From: Xanthobacteraceae bacterium
GTDB lineage: Bacteria; Pseudomonadota; Alphaproteobacteria; Rhizobiales; Xanthobacteraceae
Direction of reading: 5' to 3'
Length of the DNA stretch: 47,622 nt
Assembly (NCBI GenBank): GCA_031291445.1
Contig: JARLJA010000201.1
Span: 1-47,622 of the forward strand
Shown: one piece after another, positions 15,499 through 23,885 of the stretch
Layout: every line of letters begins with the position of its first letter
Position numbering within the stretch: the stretch's first letter is position 1
Notes under the pieces: generated by a model
Told to the model about the DNA's origin: nothing
What the model saw: only the letters and a program-made list of their open reading frames with translations
Database searches by the model: none
Translations under genes and position numbers: made by a program

Positions 15499-16470
15499 AT
15501 GAAGTCGTTTTCCGAGCTGACCGAACGGGAAATCCTCGCGGTGGCGATCTCCGCCGAGGAGGAGGACAGCCGCATCTACATGAGCTTCGCCGAGGATCTG
15601 GCCGAACGCTACCCGGATTCCGCGAAGATCTTCGAGGAGATGGCCGAGGAGGAGAAGGGCCATCGCCACATGCTGCTCGAGCTCTACGAGGAGCGCTTCG
15701 GCCCCAACCTGCCGCCGATCCGGCGCGAGAACGTCAAGGGCTTCCTCAGACGCCGCCCGGTCTGGCTCACGAAGAATCTCTCGCTCGACACCATCCGCAA
15801 GACCGCCGAGACCATGGAGTTCGAGGCCGAGCTCTTCTACACCAAGGCCGCCGAGCGCGCGACCGACGTCGGCGTTCGCAAGCTGCTGGGCGACCTCGCC
15901 GAGATCGAGAAGGGCCACGAGCACCTCGCGAGCAAGCTGGAGCAGTCGGTGCTCACCCCCGACGTTCGCGCCGAGGAGGACAAGACCCGGCGGCGCATGT
16001 TCGTGCTGCAATACGTCCAGCCCGGCCTCGCCGGGCTGATGGACGGCTCGGTGTCGACGCTGGCGCCGCTGTTCGCCGCCGCCTTCGCCACCCACCACAA
16101 TTTCCAGACCTTCCTGGTCGGGCTCGCCGCCTCGATCGGCGCCGGCATCAGCATGGGCTTCGCCGAGGCGCTGTCCGACGACGGCTCGATGACCGGGCGC
16201 GGCTCGCCCTGGCTGCGCGGCGTCACCTGCGGGCTGATGACGACGGTCGGCGGCCTCGGCCACACCATTCCCTATCTGGTGCCCGATGCCTGGGCGAACG
16301 CGTTCTGGATCGCGACCGCGATCGCGGGCGTGGTGGTGTTCTTCGAACTGTGGGCGATCGCCTATGTGCGCGCGCGCTACATGGACACGCCGTTCCTGCA
16401 GGCGGTATTCCAGATCGTGCTCGGCGGCGTCATCGTGCTCGGGGTCGGGATCTTGATCGGGGCGTCCTAG
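15499..16470 (+). CDS. mbfA: Membrane-bound ferritin-like iron exporter MbfA
   Basis: A 323-residue fusion of an N-terminal ferritin-like (rubrerythrin/erythrin) di-iron domain (about 1-155) and a C-terminal VIT1/CCC1-type membrane transporter (about 170-323). Di-iron carboxylate pairs are visible in SAEEEDSRIYMSF, MAEEEKGHRHM, MEFEAELFY and EIEKGHEHL. The membrane part has five probable helices. The family exports iron and protects against iron and peroxide stress in Bradyrhizobium and Agrobacterium. The perfect Irr box upstream supports both identity and iron-dependent control. Confidence 0.93.
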   Translation: MKSFSELTEREILAVAISAEEEDSRIYMSFAEDLAERYPDSAKIFEEMAEEEKGHRHMLLELYEERFGPNLPPIRRENVKGFLRRRPVWLTKNLSLDTIRKTAETMEFEAELFYTKAAERATDVGVRKLLGDLAEIEKGHEHLASKLEQSVLTPDVRAEEDKTRRRMFVLQYVQPGLAGLMDGSVSTLAPLFAAAFATHHNFQTFLVGLAASIGAGISMGFAEALSDDGSMTGRGSPWLRGVTCGLMTTVGGLGHTIPYLVPDAWANAFWIATAIAGVVVFFELWAIAYVRARYMDTPFLQAVFQIVLGGVIVLGVGILIGAS

Positions 16471-16784
16471 CGCACGATTGTTTTTAGTTGTCCGTCATTC
16501 CGGGGCGCGCGCAACGCGCGCGAGCCTGGAATCCATAACCACAAGCGTGAGTATGACGCCTCGGGAGTCGTTCTTCTTCGTCGGATCCAATGATCCTTCA
16601 GCGATCGCTCCGGTCATCCATCATGACGATCGTGCTGCGCCCTCGCGCATGACGGTGATTTAATTTTCCGGTCATCGGGCCGCCGCCGATTCTGGAGTAG
16701 TTCTAACCCCTCGGATTTGACATTCACGCCCGCGTCCGCGACAGAACCCGCCACGAAAATCCAGATCTGCAGAGGCCACCGGAA
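16471..16784. repeat. Intergenic region with palindromic element
   Basis: No gene is supported. At about 16497-16532 a long palindrome pairs ATTCC...GCGCGC with GCGCGC...GGAAT around an AAC loop, a layout typical of dispersed extragenic repeats in this family. Between 16610 and 16670 a short CATGACG motif repeats. The cytochrome b561 promoter should lie near the right end. Confidence 0.5.
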
Positions 16785-17312
16785 ATGACAGCATCGGCAA
16801 ACTACGGCACCACCGCCAGGACGCTGCATTGGCTGATCGTGGCGCTGCTGGTGGTTCAGTACCTGGTCGGCTGGTTCATGCCCGACATCCACCGCGGCAT
16901 GCAGCCGGGTGCGCCGATGTTTCTGCATGTTTCCGTCGGCATGCTGATCCTCGTGCTGATCCTGCTGCGCCTCGCCTGGCGCCTCACCCATCCGGTGGCG
17001 CCCGCGGCTGCGCTGGCGCCGTGGCAGCGGCTGGCCGCCGCGGGGGTGCACTGGCTGCTCTATCTCATGGTGTTCCTCACCACCATGAGCGGCTGGAATT
17101 TCGTCGCCGTCCGCGACTGGCAGGTCAAGCTGTTCGCGCTGGTGCCATTGCCGTCGGTCGCGCTGCCGGGCGCGGACTTTCTCGCCCGCGGCCACTGGCA
17201 CCAGCTCTTCGAATACGCGCTGCTCGGCCTGATCGGCCTGCACGTCGCGGCCGCCGTTCTTCACGTGTTCGTCTATCGCGACGGTGTGATGCAGCGCATG
17301 CTGCGCGGCTAG
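16785..17312 (+). CDS. Cytochrome b561-type membrane protein
   Basis: A 175-residue four-helix membrane protein of the bacterial cytochrome b561 family. Likely heme ligands are the His in TLHWLIVALL (helix 1), FLHVSVGML (helix 2), GVHWLLYLM (helix 3) and GLHVAAAVLHVF (helix 4), giving two b hemes. It would pass electrons between the quinone pool and a periplasmic or superoxide acceptor. It stands alone, convergent with the DUF2189-like gene. Confidence 0.9.
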   Translation: MTASANYGTTARTLHWLIVALLVVQYLVGWFMPDIHRGMQPGAPMFLHVSVGMLILVLILLRLAWRLTHPVAPAAALAPWQRLAAAGVHWLLYLMVFLTTMSGWNFVAVRDWQVKLFALVPLPSVALPGADFLARGHWHQLFEYALLGLIGLHVAAAVLHVFVYRDGVMQRMLRG

Positions 17313-17337
17313 TGGTCCGATTCCAACATTCGCATCG

Positions 17338-18132
17338 CTAGCTCAACCCTGCCTGCGGCGCCACCAATCGGCGGTACAGATGCCAGGTGGTGTGGCCGAG
17401 CACCGGCAGCGTCACCAGGAGCCCGAGGAAGAACGGCAGCGCCGACACGATCATCAGCACCACGATGATGATCGCCCAGCCGATCATCGGCACAGGGCTC
17501 GTCACCACCGCGCGGACGCTCGTGATCATCGCGGTGACGAAGTCGACGTCGCGGTCGAGCAGCAGCGGAAACGATACCACCGTCAGCGAGAACAGGATCA
17601 TCGACAGCGCCGCGCCGATGATGTTGCCGGCGATCAGGAAGCTCAGGCCTTCGTTGGTGGTGAGCACCACCGACAGGAATTCGTGCAGGCTCGAGAACGA
17701 GGCGTGCAGGCCGAGGAACAGCGCCAGCAGCAGCCGCACCTGGTACATCCAGATGATGAAGATGAACAGCGCCACGAACGCCATCCAGCCGATCTCGCCG
17801 CGGCTGCGGATGGTGCGCCAGATCCCGGGCACCGAGCTCGGCAGTCCCGCCTCGCGCTGGCGGCTGACCTCGTAGAGGCCGATGGCGACGAACGGGCCGA
17901 TCAGGGCGAAGCCCGCCGCGAGCGGATAGGCCAGGTAGGACATGCCGAGCGCGGTGACGCACAGCACGATCAGGATGCCGCCGGCGGCGTAGATCGCGCC
18001 GCTGATCAGGCCGTAGAGCGGCCGCGCCTGGAAGTCGCGCAGACCTTCGCCGAGCGCTTCCGCGACGTCGGTCGCAGTGACCTTGCGGACCACCGGATCG
18101 CTGCGACCCGAAATCGAGCTGGTCGTCGTCAT
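17338..18132 (-). CDS. DUF2189-like integral membrane protein
   Basis: A 264-residue protein with a soluble N-terminus (about 1-45) and about six membrane helices. VRKVTATDVAEALGEGLRDF, then RPLYGLISGAIYAAGGILIV and GPFVAIGLYEVSRQRE are hallmarks of the DUF2189 family, of unknown function. The start at 18132 has GGGGGA 5-6 nt upstream; an ATG at 18150 is less favoured. A perfect FixK/FNR box is centred 94.5 bp upstream, so it may be induced at low oxygen. Confidence 0.88.
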   Translation of the reverse strand: MTTTSSISGRSDPVVRKVTATDVAEALGEGLRDFQARPLYGLISGAIYAAGGILIVLCVTALGMSYLAYPLAAGFALIGPFVAIGLYEVSRQREAGLPSSVPGIWRTIRSRGEIGWMAFVALFIFIIWMYQVRLLLALFLGLHASFSSLHEFLSVVLTTNEGLSFLIAGNIIGAALSMILFSLTVVSFPLLLDRDVDFVTAMITSVRAVVTSPVPMIGWAIIIVVLMIVSALPFFLGLLVTLPVLGHTTWHLYRRLVAPQAGLS

Positions 18133-18219
18133 GTTTTTCCCCCACGCCATTTTTTTGGTTGGAACGGATGCTACCCCAGCGGCCACGCGCCTCGTCAAGG
18201 GGAGATGCGGCAAGGCGAC

Positions 18220-18233
18220 TTGATTGGTATCAA
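18220..18233 (-). promoter_or_regulatory. FixK/FNR-type box upstream of DUF2189-like gene
   Basis: A perfect TTGAT-TGGT-ATCAA palindrome. At a -41.5 position, transcription of the DUF2189-like gene would begin near 18185, about 53 bp before its start codon. Confidence 0.72.
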
Positions 18234-18706
18234 GCGCCGTATCCGCCCTGCCGCTCTTTGATGCTTTTTTGGGCGGATCGTGCGAAGGACGCACGCGCAC
18301 GGTGTGCCTGAGATCGCGCGCCAGGAGTGGGCGGAAGTGGCCCATTACCCTGCGGGACCGTAGCGCGGTGCTGCGCTGCAACGCGCGGCGCCGGCGGCCC
18401 GGCGGACGGCTCGAAATACGGCCGCACCAGGGTGTCGTCGCCGATCAGTTCGCCGAGAGCACGAAATGCGAAATACGGCACCAGTACCCGGAACAGGCTC
18501 ACGCTCGTCGCCACGATCTGCTGCCAGGTGCCGCCGCCCAGCTCCGTGAGCGAGCCGGCCACGGTCCTGCCGTGGATGACGCCGATCACGATCTCCTCGA
18601 CGATCGTGAGCGCGATCAGCACGGCGAGGAACGCAGCTGACTTGAACAGCGTCGAGAGGATCAACGGGCTGGCGAAGCCCTCGCCGAGGCCGAGCCGGCG
18701 TCCCAC
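18230..18706 (-). pseudogene. N-terminally truncated membrane protein
   Basis: The ORF opens with GRRLGLGEGFASPLILSTLF and shows two clear membrane helices (LFKSAAFLAVLIALTIVEEI and VSLFRVLVPYFAFRALGELI), then a Pro/Arg-rich tail. It looks like the C-terminal part of a small multi-span membrane protein whose first helices should precede GRRL, but the upstream frame carries none and no ribosome site is evident. I call it a truncated remnant, with a short functional protein as the alternative. Confidence 0.5.
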
Positions 18707-18879
18707 CCGTCCCTTGCGAGTGACCCACGGCGGCCGCCCGCGAATGTGGCAGCGGTACTGGCCCTTTTGCCCGCGTCAATTGGGTTGGGAGGCGGACCGT
18801 GCCCTTTATGCTCTCGATAGAGTATGCTTGCCCGGATCGACAAGCTCCGCATCGCCTGGGAAACCGTTTGAGGGACGCC

Positions 18880-20607
18880 ATGAAGCAAGCTTGTCTACTC
18901 GGCCTCGCGATCGCTGCAGCGCTTGTGGTCGGGAGCCCCACGCTCTGCCAAACCGCCTCCGCGCAGAACGCCAAATCCGCAATCGTTCACGACTCGGAAT
19001 ACTACGTTCTGGAGACCCAGCATGGCGCTCAATGGACCACCGAAGATCAGGAGATCAGCCGCAAGCTGGCCGAGCTTCGGCAGAAATTTGGCGCTCCTCC
19101 CAATATCATCCACATCATGTGGGACGACTCCGCGGTCGGCGAGGTCGGCATTCCCGCGATCCAGAAGATCCGCGGCTTTGAAACACCAAACATCAACCGG
19201 CTCGCCGCTGAAGGCATCAACTTCATGCGGATGTACACCGAGCCGTCGTGCACGCCCAGCCGCGCGGCGGTGCTGACGGGTCGTCATCCGATCCGGAATG
19301 GCATGTTCAACGTCGGCTTCCCGTACGAGTACGGCGGTCTGGCCAAATCCGAGATTACGACCGCCGAGGTGCTGTCCAAGGCCGGCTATGCGACGGCGTT
19401 CTATGGCAAGGCCCATATCGGCGACATCGAAGACAGCTACCTGACCAGACACGGCTTCGACGAGGCGCTCTGGACGCCTTACAACCAGGTGCCGAGCCTC
19501 TACACGCCGCAGGGACAGATGGCAGTGCTGGCGCCGGCCGTCATGTTCCCCGAGATGTTCGGCAAGGATCCCTACGACATCGACGCGGGGTGGCGCCCGA
19601 GGGGCTACGTGTTCGCGCTCGAGGGCAAGAAGGGCGGGCCGGTCCGCGAGTTCGGCCGCGCGCCAAATCACGACGACTACATGAAGCTCGACCCGGAAAT
19701 GCAGAAACGGACCATCGCGTTCGTCCGCAAGAATGCGGCGGAGAAGAAGCCGTTCTATGTCGACTACTGGCCGCTTGCGACGTCCTTCCTCGGCTTTCCG
19801 AACCGGGTGACCGCGAGTGGCGGGTTTCCGCAGGAGGCGTTCGCGCGGCTCGACATATGGATCGGGGAGTTGATGGCCGAGTTGAAGACCCTCGGCATCG
19901 CGGAGAACACCCTCGTCATCCTGATGGCCGACAACGGCCCGATGACGCACAACGGTCCGCCGGGCATGGTCGAAACGCTCTACCGCGGCGGCAAGGGCGA
20001 TTTCCTCGAAGGCGGCGTGCGCGTCCCGGCAATGGCGTGGTGGCCCGGCGTGATCGCGCCGGGGCAGACCGTCGGCGACATCATCCACGAGACCGATCTG
20101 TTCACCACGTTTGCCCATCTGGCCAGCGCGACCGACGGTATTCCCACCGACCGGATCATCGACGGCGTCGACCAGACCGCATTGTTGCTGAAGGGCGATA
20201 CCTTCAGCCGGCGCGATTATGTCTTCATCTACACCGGCAGCGTCCTCGCCGCGACCGTCAAGGGGCGGTACAAGCGGGTCTGGGTCGGCGAAAACCCCGG
20301 CCTCTCGGGACCGGCCTTCTTCGATCTCTACAACGATCCGCGCGAGGTCAGCGGCCAGATGCTGCCGATGTTTCCCGCCAAGGGGATGTTCAACATCATG
20401 AAGACCCGCCACCAACTGTGGATGACGAAATATCCCAACACCGGGGAAGCCCGCGCCTTCCCGCTTACCGGCATCGAGAACGCCCGCCCGGAAACGGTGG
20501 CTGCCGGGGAGCCCCGGATGGATGTCTCGAAACTGCCGTTCGATCCGTTCGAATTCATCAAAGTGCTTCCGGAATGGAACAACATCGAGTTTGATCGGGA
20601 GGAGTGA
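18880..20607 (+). CDS. Arylsulfatase (secreted)
   Basis: A 575-residue type I sulfatase with a signal peptide (MKQACLLGLAIAAALVVG, cleavage near ASA-QNA). The formylglycine motif is C-T-P-S-R at Cys124; metal ligands include the Asp pair in IMWDDSA (82-83) and the ADNGP motif later. It hydrolyses sulfate esters in the periplasm; the substrate is unknown. The start at 18880 has GAGGGA 4 nt upstream. A second arylsulfatase of a different subtype faces it from the other strand at 20887-23325. Confidence 0.9.
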   Translation: MKQACLLGLAIAAALVVGSPTLCQTASAQNAKSAIVHDSEYYVLETQHGAQWTTEDQEISRKLAELRQKFGAPPNIIHIMWDDSAVGEVGIPAIQKIRGFETPNINRLAAEGINFMRMYTEPSCTPSRAAVLTGRHPIRNGMFNVGFPYEYGGLAKSEITTAEVLSKAGYATAFYGKAHIGDIEDSYLTRHGFDEALWTPYNQVPSLYTPQGQMAVLAPAVMFPEMFGKDPYDIDAGWRPRGYVFALEGKKGGPVREFGRAPNHDDYMKLDPEMQKRTIAFVRKNAAEKKPFYVDYWPLATSFLGFPNRVTASGGFPQEAFARLDIWIGELMAELKTLGIAENTLVILMADNGPMTHNGPPGMVETLYRGGKGDFLEGGVRVPAMAWWPGVIAPGQTVGDIIHETDLFTTFAHLASATDGIPTDRIIDGVDQTALLLKGDTFSRRDYVFIYTGSVLAATVKGRYKRVWVGENPGLSGPAFFDLYNDPREVSGQMLPMFPAKGMFNIMKTRHQLWMTKYPNTGEARAFPLTGIENARPETVAAGEPRMDVSKLPFDPFEFIKVLPEWNNIEFDREE

Positions 20608-20650
20608 AACGCATTCAGGGATCGCGGCATGCCCACGCCATGGCGCATGC

Positions 20651-20745
20651 CAGCTCGCCACCGTCGAGGTCACATACGCCTTCGGCCTCGATCCGCTGCA
20701 GCGGTACCTGATCGCGTTTCCCGACGGCCGGATCCTGACGCCGGA
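20651..20745 (+). pseudogene. Possible fragment of a multiheme-cytochrome-like protein
   Basis: In the 280-bp gap between the two sulfatases one frame reads TVEVTYAFGLDPLQRYLIAF and then PDGRI. This matches my memory of a short conserved stretch (YTFG.xPLQQYL..FP.GR) of large TPR/multiheme cytochrome proteins. No heme motif, start or stop context supports an intact gene, so it would be a relic of about 30 codons. Chance resemblance is possible. Confidence 0.3.
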
Positions 20746-20886
20746 TGAGCGCGGCGTCGCCTGCCGCCGCAGCAACAGGATGCCGCGCGGCCATCCGATG
20801 GCGCAACGCGGTGGGGCGGAAATGACACGGGCGCCGAGGGGCGCCCATGTCGTGCGTGCAGGTGTCTGGCGAAGGTCACGTGGGCG

Positions 20887-23325
20887 TCAATCGGACAGTC
20901 CTCTTTTCAATGCCGCTGCCTTGCGGCCTTGTTCTGCGTCGTCGCGATCGGCCTTCTTCATGTCCTTGAGTTCGATCGTCACCTGGATGATCTTTCCGGT
21001 GAACTTGAACGGCACCGCGTAGTCCTCGGTGACCGGCGTGCCTTCATCCGCCCCGACATCGGCCCCCTCATCCGCCGAGAAGATGGCGCCCTGGGTGCGA
21101 TCGATCCGGCCCGCAGCGACAGTCTTCCCATTGACGACGAGCGTGCCCGTGCCGCCCTTGCCGATGCCGCCGCCGTCATAGGCGAATTCGAAGCGTAAGC
21201 TGGTCTTGCCGACAGGCAGTGCTTGCCTGGCGGCTATCGTGTACCGCTGCAATCCGAGAAAATTATAGGTGTATGTCGGCTTGCCGTCCTTCACGTACAG
21301 GCTCCAGCCGCCAAACCGCCCGGCCTGGGCCAGAATGACGCCGTTCGCACCGTTCTTCGGAATGTCCAGGTCCGCAGTGATCGTGTGCGACCGGTTCTTC
21401 GTGTTGATGAAGACATTCTCCGACATCCCGATCATGCCCTCGTGAACCGTCAGAGACGTCCGTCCGGCCATCAGATCCGGGCGCCCGACGAGGGCCGCGT
21501 TGGTTCGCTCCAGGGTGCGGTCGTCGATGGGCAGCACGGAATATTTCACCGCCTCCTGCAAGAAGAGGTCCTGCATCGCCTTGAGCTTGTCGGGGTTTCT
21601 TGCCGCCAGATCGTTCGTCAGGCTGAAGTCGGTCGTGGTGTCGTAAAGCTCCCAGATGTCCTGTTCCAGAGGCCTCCGGGGTTTCAGCTCCCAGGCAGCC
21701 CGGTGGATGGTGCCGGCCAGCCAGCCGTCGCTGTAGATCGCGCGGTTGCCGAAGATCTCGAAATACTGCGTCTTGTGGGTGCTCTCCGCTTTCGGATCGG
21801 CAAACGTATAGACCATGCTGGTGCCCTCGATCGGGGTCTGGGGCGTGCCGTCGACGCTCTTCGGCTCGGGCAGGCCGGCCGCCTCCAGGATCGTCGGCGC
21901 AATGTCGATGACATGGTGCCACTGCGAGCGCACCTCGCCCTTGGCGGTGATCCCCTTCGGCCAATGGACCACCATGCCGTTGCGGGTGCCGCCATAGCTG
22001 GAGGCCACCTGCTTGGTCCACGTGAAGGGCGTATCGCCGGCAACCGCCCAGCCGGCCGCATAATGGCCATAGGTTTTCGGGCCGCCCAGCTCGTCATAGT
22101 GCTTGAGAACGTCCTGAACGGTCTCCTGAACGCCGTTGAAATAGGTCATCTCGTTGAACAGGCCCGTCATGCCGCCTTCGGCGCTCGCGCCGTTGTCGCC
22201 GACGATGTAGAAGATCAGCGTGTTGTCGAGCTGGCCTGTCGCCTTGATGGCATCGATCAGCCGGCCGATCTCGGTGTCGGCGTATTCGGCAAATCCGGCG
22301 AAGACTTCCATCTGGCGGGCGAACAGCTTCTTCTCATCCGCAGTGAGGGTGGCCCAATCCTTGATCGCTTCCGGCTTGGGCGCGAGTTTCGTGCCCGCAG
22401 GCACCACGCCCAGCTTGATCTGGCGCGCAAGCGTCTGCTCGCGCATCACGTCCCAGCCCTCGTCGAACCTGCCCTTGTACTTGGCGATCCATTCCTTCGG
22501 GACATGGTGCGGTGCGTGGGTTGCGCCGGGCGCAAAGTAGATGAAGAACGGCTTATCCGGCGTCAGCGACTTCTGGTACTGCATCCAGTCGATCGCATGG
22601 TTGGTCATGTCGTTCATGAAATGATAGTTCGGGTCCTTCGGCAGCTCGACCTGGGTCATCCCGTCGTAGATCAGCGGCGCCCACTGGTTGGTCTCGCCTC
22701 CCATGAACCCGTAGAACTTGTCGAAGCCCTGGCGCGTCGGCCAGCGGTCGGTGGGGCCGGACGGGCTGACCTCCCAGGCCGCGGTTTCGTGATTTTTCCC
22801 GAACGCTGCGGTGCTGTAGCCGTTCAGCCGCAGCATTTCCGCGACGGATGCGACGCTGTTGGGACGCTGCCCGGTCTGGCCGGGAAAGCCGGTAGCGGTC
22901 TCCGTGATCGATCCCATGTTGTTCATGTGATGATTGCGGCCGCTGAGCAGCGCAGCGCGCGTGGGCGAGCAGAGAGCCGTGGTGTGGAATTCGTTGTAGC
23001 GGAGCCCGTCGTTGGCCAGGCTTTCCACTGTCGGCATGCGGAGGGGACCGCCGAACGCGCTGGACTGGCCGAAACCCATGTCGTCGATCAGCACGATGAG
23101 CACATTCGGTGCGCCCGCCGGTGCCTTCACCTGGAAGCGCGGTGGCGGCGTCGCGTTGCGCGCGTCGAACACGGTGCTGTGCGGGTATTGCGGTTCCGGG
23201 ATCGGCAAGACCGAGCGATCGGTCGGGAGCACTCCGTCGGCCGGAGCTACCTGCTGCGCGCTCACCTCGCTTGCCCACGACGTCATCAAGGAGAGGGCTG
23301 CAAACGTCAAGACCAGTCGCTTCAT
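20887..23325 (-). CDS. Arylsulfatase, long form (secreted)
   Basis: An 812-residue type I sulfatase with a signal peptide (MKRLVLTFAALSLMTSWASE). The formylglycine motif is C-S-P-T-R at Cys119 (TTALCSPTRAALLSG), with metal ligands LIDDMGFGQ (81-82) and GDNGASAEGG. After the catalytic domain (about 70-560) a C-terminal beta-rich domain continues to the end, including LRFEFAYDGGGIGKGGTGTL and KFTGKIIQVTIELK. The start has GGAGG 6 nt upstream. It follows the small secreted protein at 23416 by 90 bp and may share its FixK-linked promoter. Confidence 0.92.
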   Translation of the reverse strand: MKRLVLTFAALSLMTSWASEVSAQQVAPADGVLPTDRSVLPIPEPQYPHSTVFDARNATPPPRFQVKAPAGAPNVLIVLIDDMGFGQSSAFGGPLRMPTVESLANDGLRYNEFHTTALCSPTRAALLSGRNHHMNNMGSITETATGFPGQTGQRPNSVASVAEMLRLNGYSTAAFGKNHETAAWEVSPSGPTDRWPTRQGFDKFYGFMGGETNQWAPLIYDGMTQVELPKDPNYHFMNDMTNHAIDWMQYQKSLTPDKPFFIYFAPGATHAPHHVPKEWIAKYKGRFDEGWDVMREQTLARQIKLGVVPAGTKLAPKPEAIKDWATLTADEKKLFARQMEVFAGFAEYADTEIGRLIDAIKATGQLDNTLIFYIVGDNGASAEGGMTGLFNEMTYFNGVQETVQDVLKHYDELGGPKTYGHYAAGWAVAGDTPFTWTKQVASSYGGTRNGMVVHWPKGITAKGEVRSQWHHVIDIAPTILEAAGLPEPKSVDGTPQTPIEGTSMVYTFADPKAESTHKTQYFEIFGNRAIYSDGWLAGTIHRAAWELKPRRPLEQDIWELYDTTTDFSLTNDLAARNPDKLKAMQDLFLQEAVKYSVLPIDDRTLERTNAALVGRPDLMAGRTSLTVHEGMIGMSENVFINTKNRSHTITADLDIPKNGANGVILAQAGRFGGWSLYVKDGKPTYTYNFLGLQRYTIAARQALPVGKTSLRFEFAYDGGGIGKGGTGTLVVNGKTVAAGRIDRTQGAIFSADEGADVGADEGTPVTEDYAVPFKFTGKIIQVTIELKDMKKADRDDAEQGRKAAALKRGLSD

Positions 23326-23415
23326 GAGTTGCCTCCACGGGAAGAGCAAGAAACGCCGGTCGCGACACGCGCCGGAGCGATCGAACCGCGTCGCTTCGGA
23401 AGCGACGGGCCGCTG

Positions 23416-23634
23416 TTAGCGCGGGCCGACGCGATTGACCGGACCACCTCGGTTCATCGGGGCGGCTCGGGCGACCGGCCGCGGCCGCAACACGGCGCCG
23501 GGCCTCACGACGCAACCGGCCGGATATTCGATATATTGGCAATAGATGACGGCAGCGCCGGCCGTTTCAGTGCTTGCGGCCATGAATCCACCGACACTCA
23601 TCAAGAGAACGGCCAGCGCGATCAAAAGCGTCAT
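23416..23634 (-). CDS. Small secreted protein of rhizobial type
   Basis: A 72-residue protein with a hydrophobic signal (MTLLIALAVLLMSVGGFMAA), a core with two Cys (VIYCQYIEYPAGCVVRPG) and a Pro/Arg/Gly-rich tail. The YCQY...YPAGCVVRPG core recurs in small exported proteins of Bradyrhizobium-like genomes. GGGAGGG lies 8 nt before the ATG. A FixK-type box is centred 64.5 bp upstream. Function is unknown. Confidence 0.75.
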   Translation of the reverse strand: MTLLIALAVLLMSVGGFMAASTETAGAAVIYCQYIEYPAGCVVRPGAVLRPRPVARAAPMNRGGPVNRVGPR

Positions 23635-23691
23635 CCTCGAACCCTCCCCTTGTTGAGTTTGTTACACTGAAGGCGTCGGAGGAGTTGCGCG

Positions 23692-23705
23692 TTGACGCAG
23701 GTCAA
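23692..23705 (-). promoter_or_regulatory. FixK/FNR-type box upstream of small secreted protein
   Basis: A perfect TTGAC-GCAG-GTCAA palindrome, a common alphaproteobacterial FixK/NnrR variant. It predicts a transcript start near 23657, 23 bp before the small gene, with possible read-through into the arylsulfatase. Confidence 0.72.
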
Positions 23706-23885
23706 CAGCGCGCGAGCCGTTCGGCGCTCGCCGCTGCGAGTCGATGTCAGCGGTACCCGGTGGTTGTGGTTGATCGAAATCCGCCGATCAGCCATCTCCG
23801 CACCGCCCGTTGAGGCCGCTCGGGTGAAACCATCGATGCCGCCCGGCCCGCGCGCCGCGCGCGAACGGGCGTAACCGAGCCGGAT

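Noticed and set aside
16695-16711. TTCTGGAGTAGTTCTAAC as a second Irr box, before cytochrome b561
   Set aside because: Only one half resembles the ICE palindrome; the left arm does not match.
21223-23670. An 815-codon open frame antisense to the long arylsulfatase
   Set aside because: It is the mirror of a clear sulfatase gene, with no recognisable domain or ribosome site.
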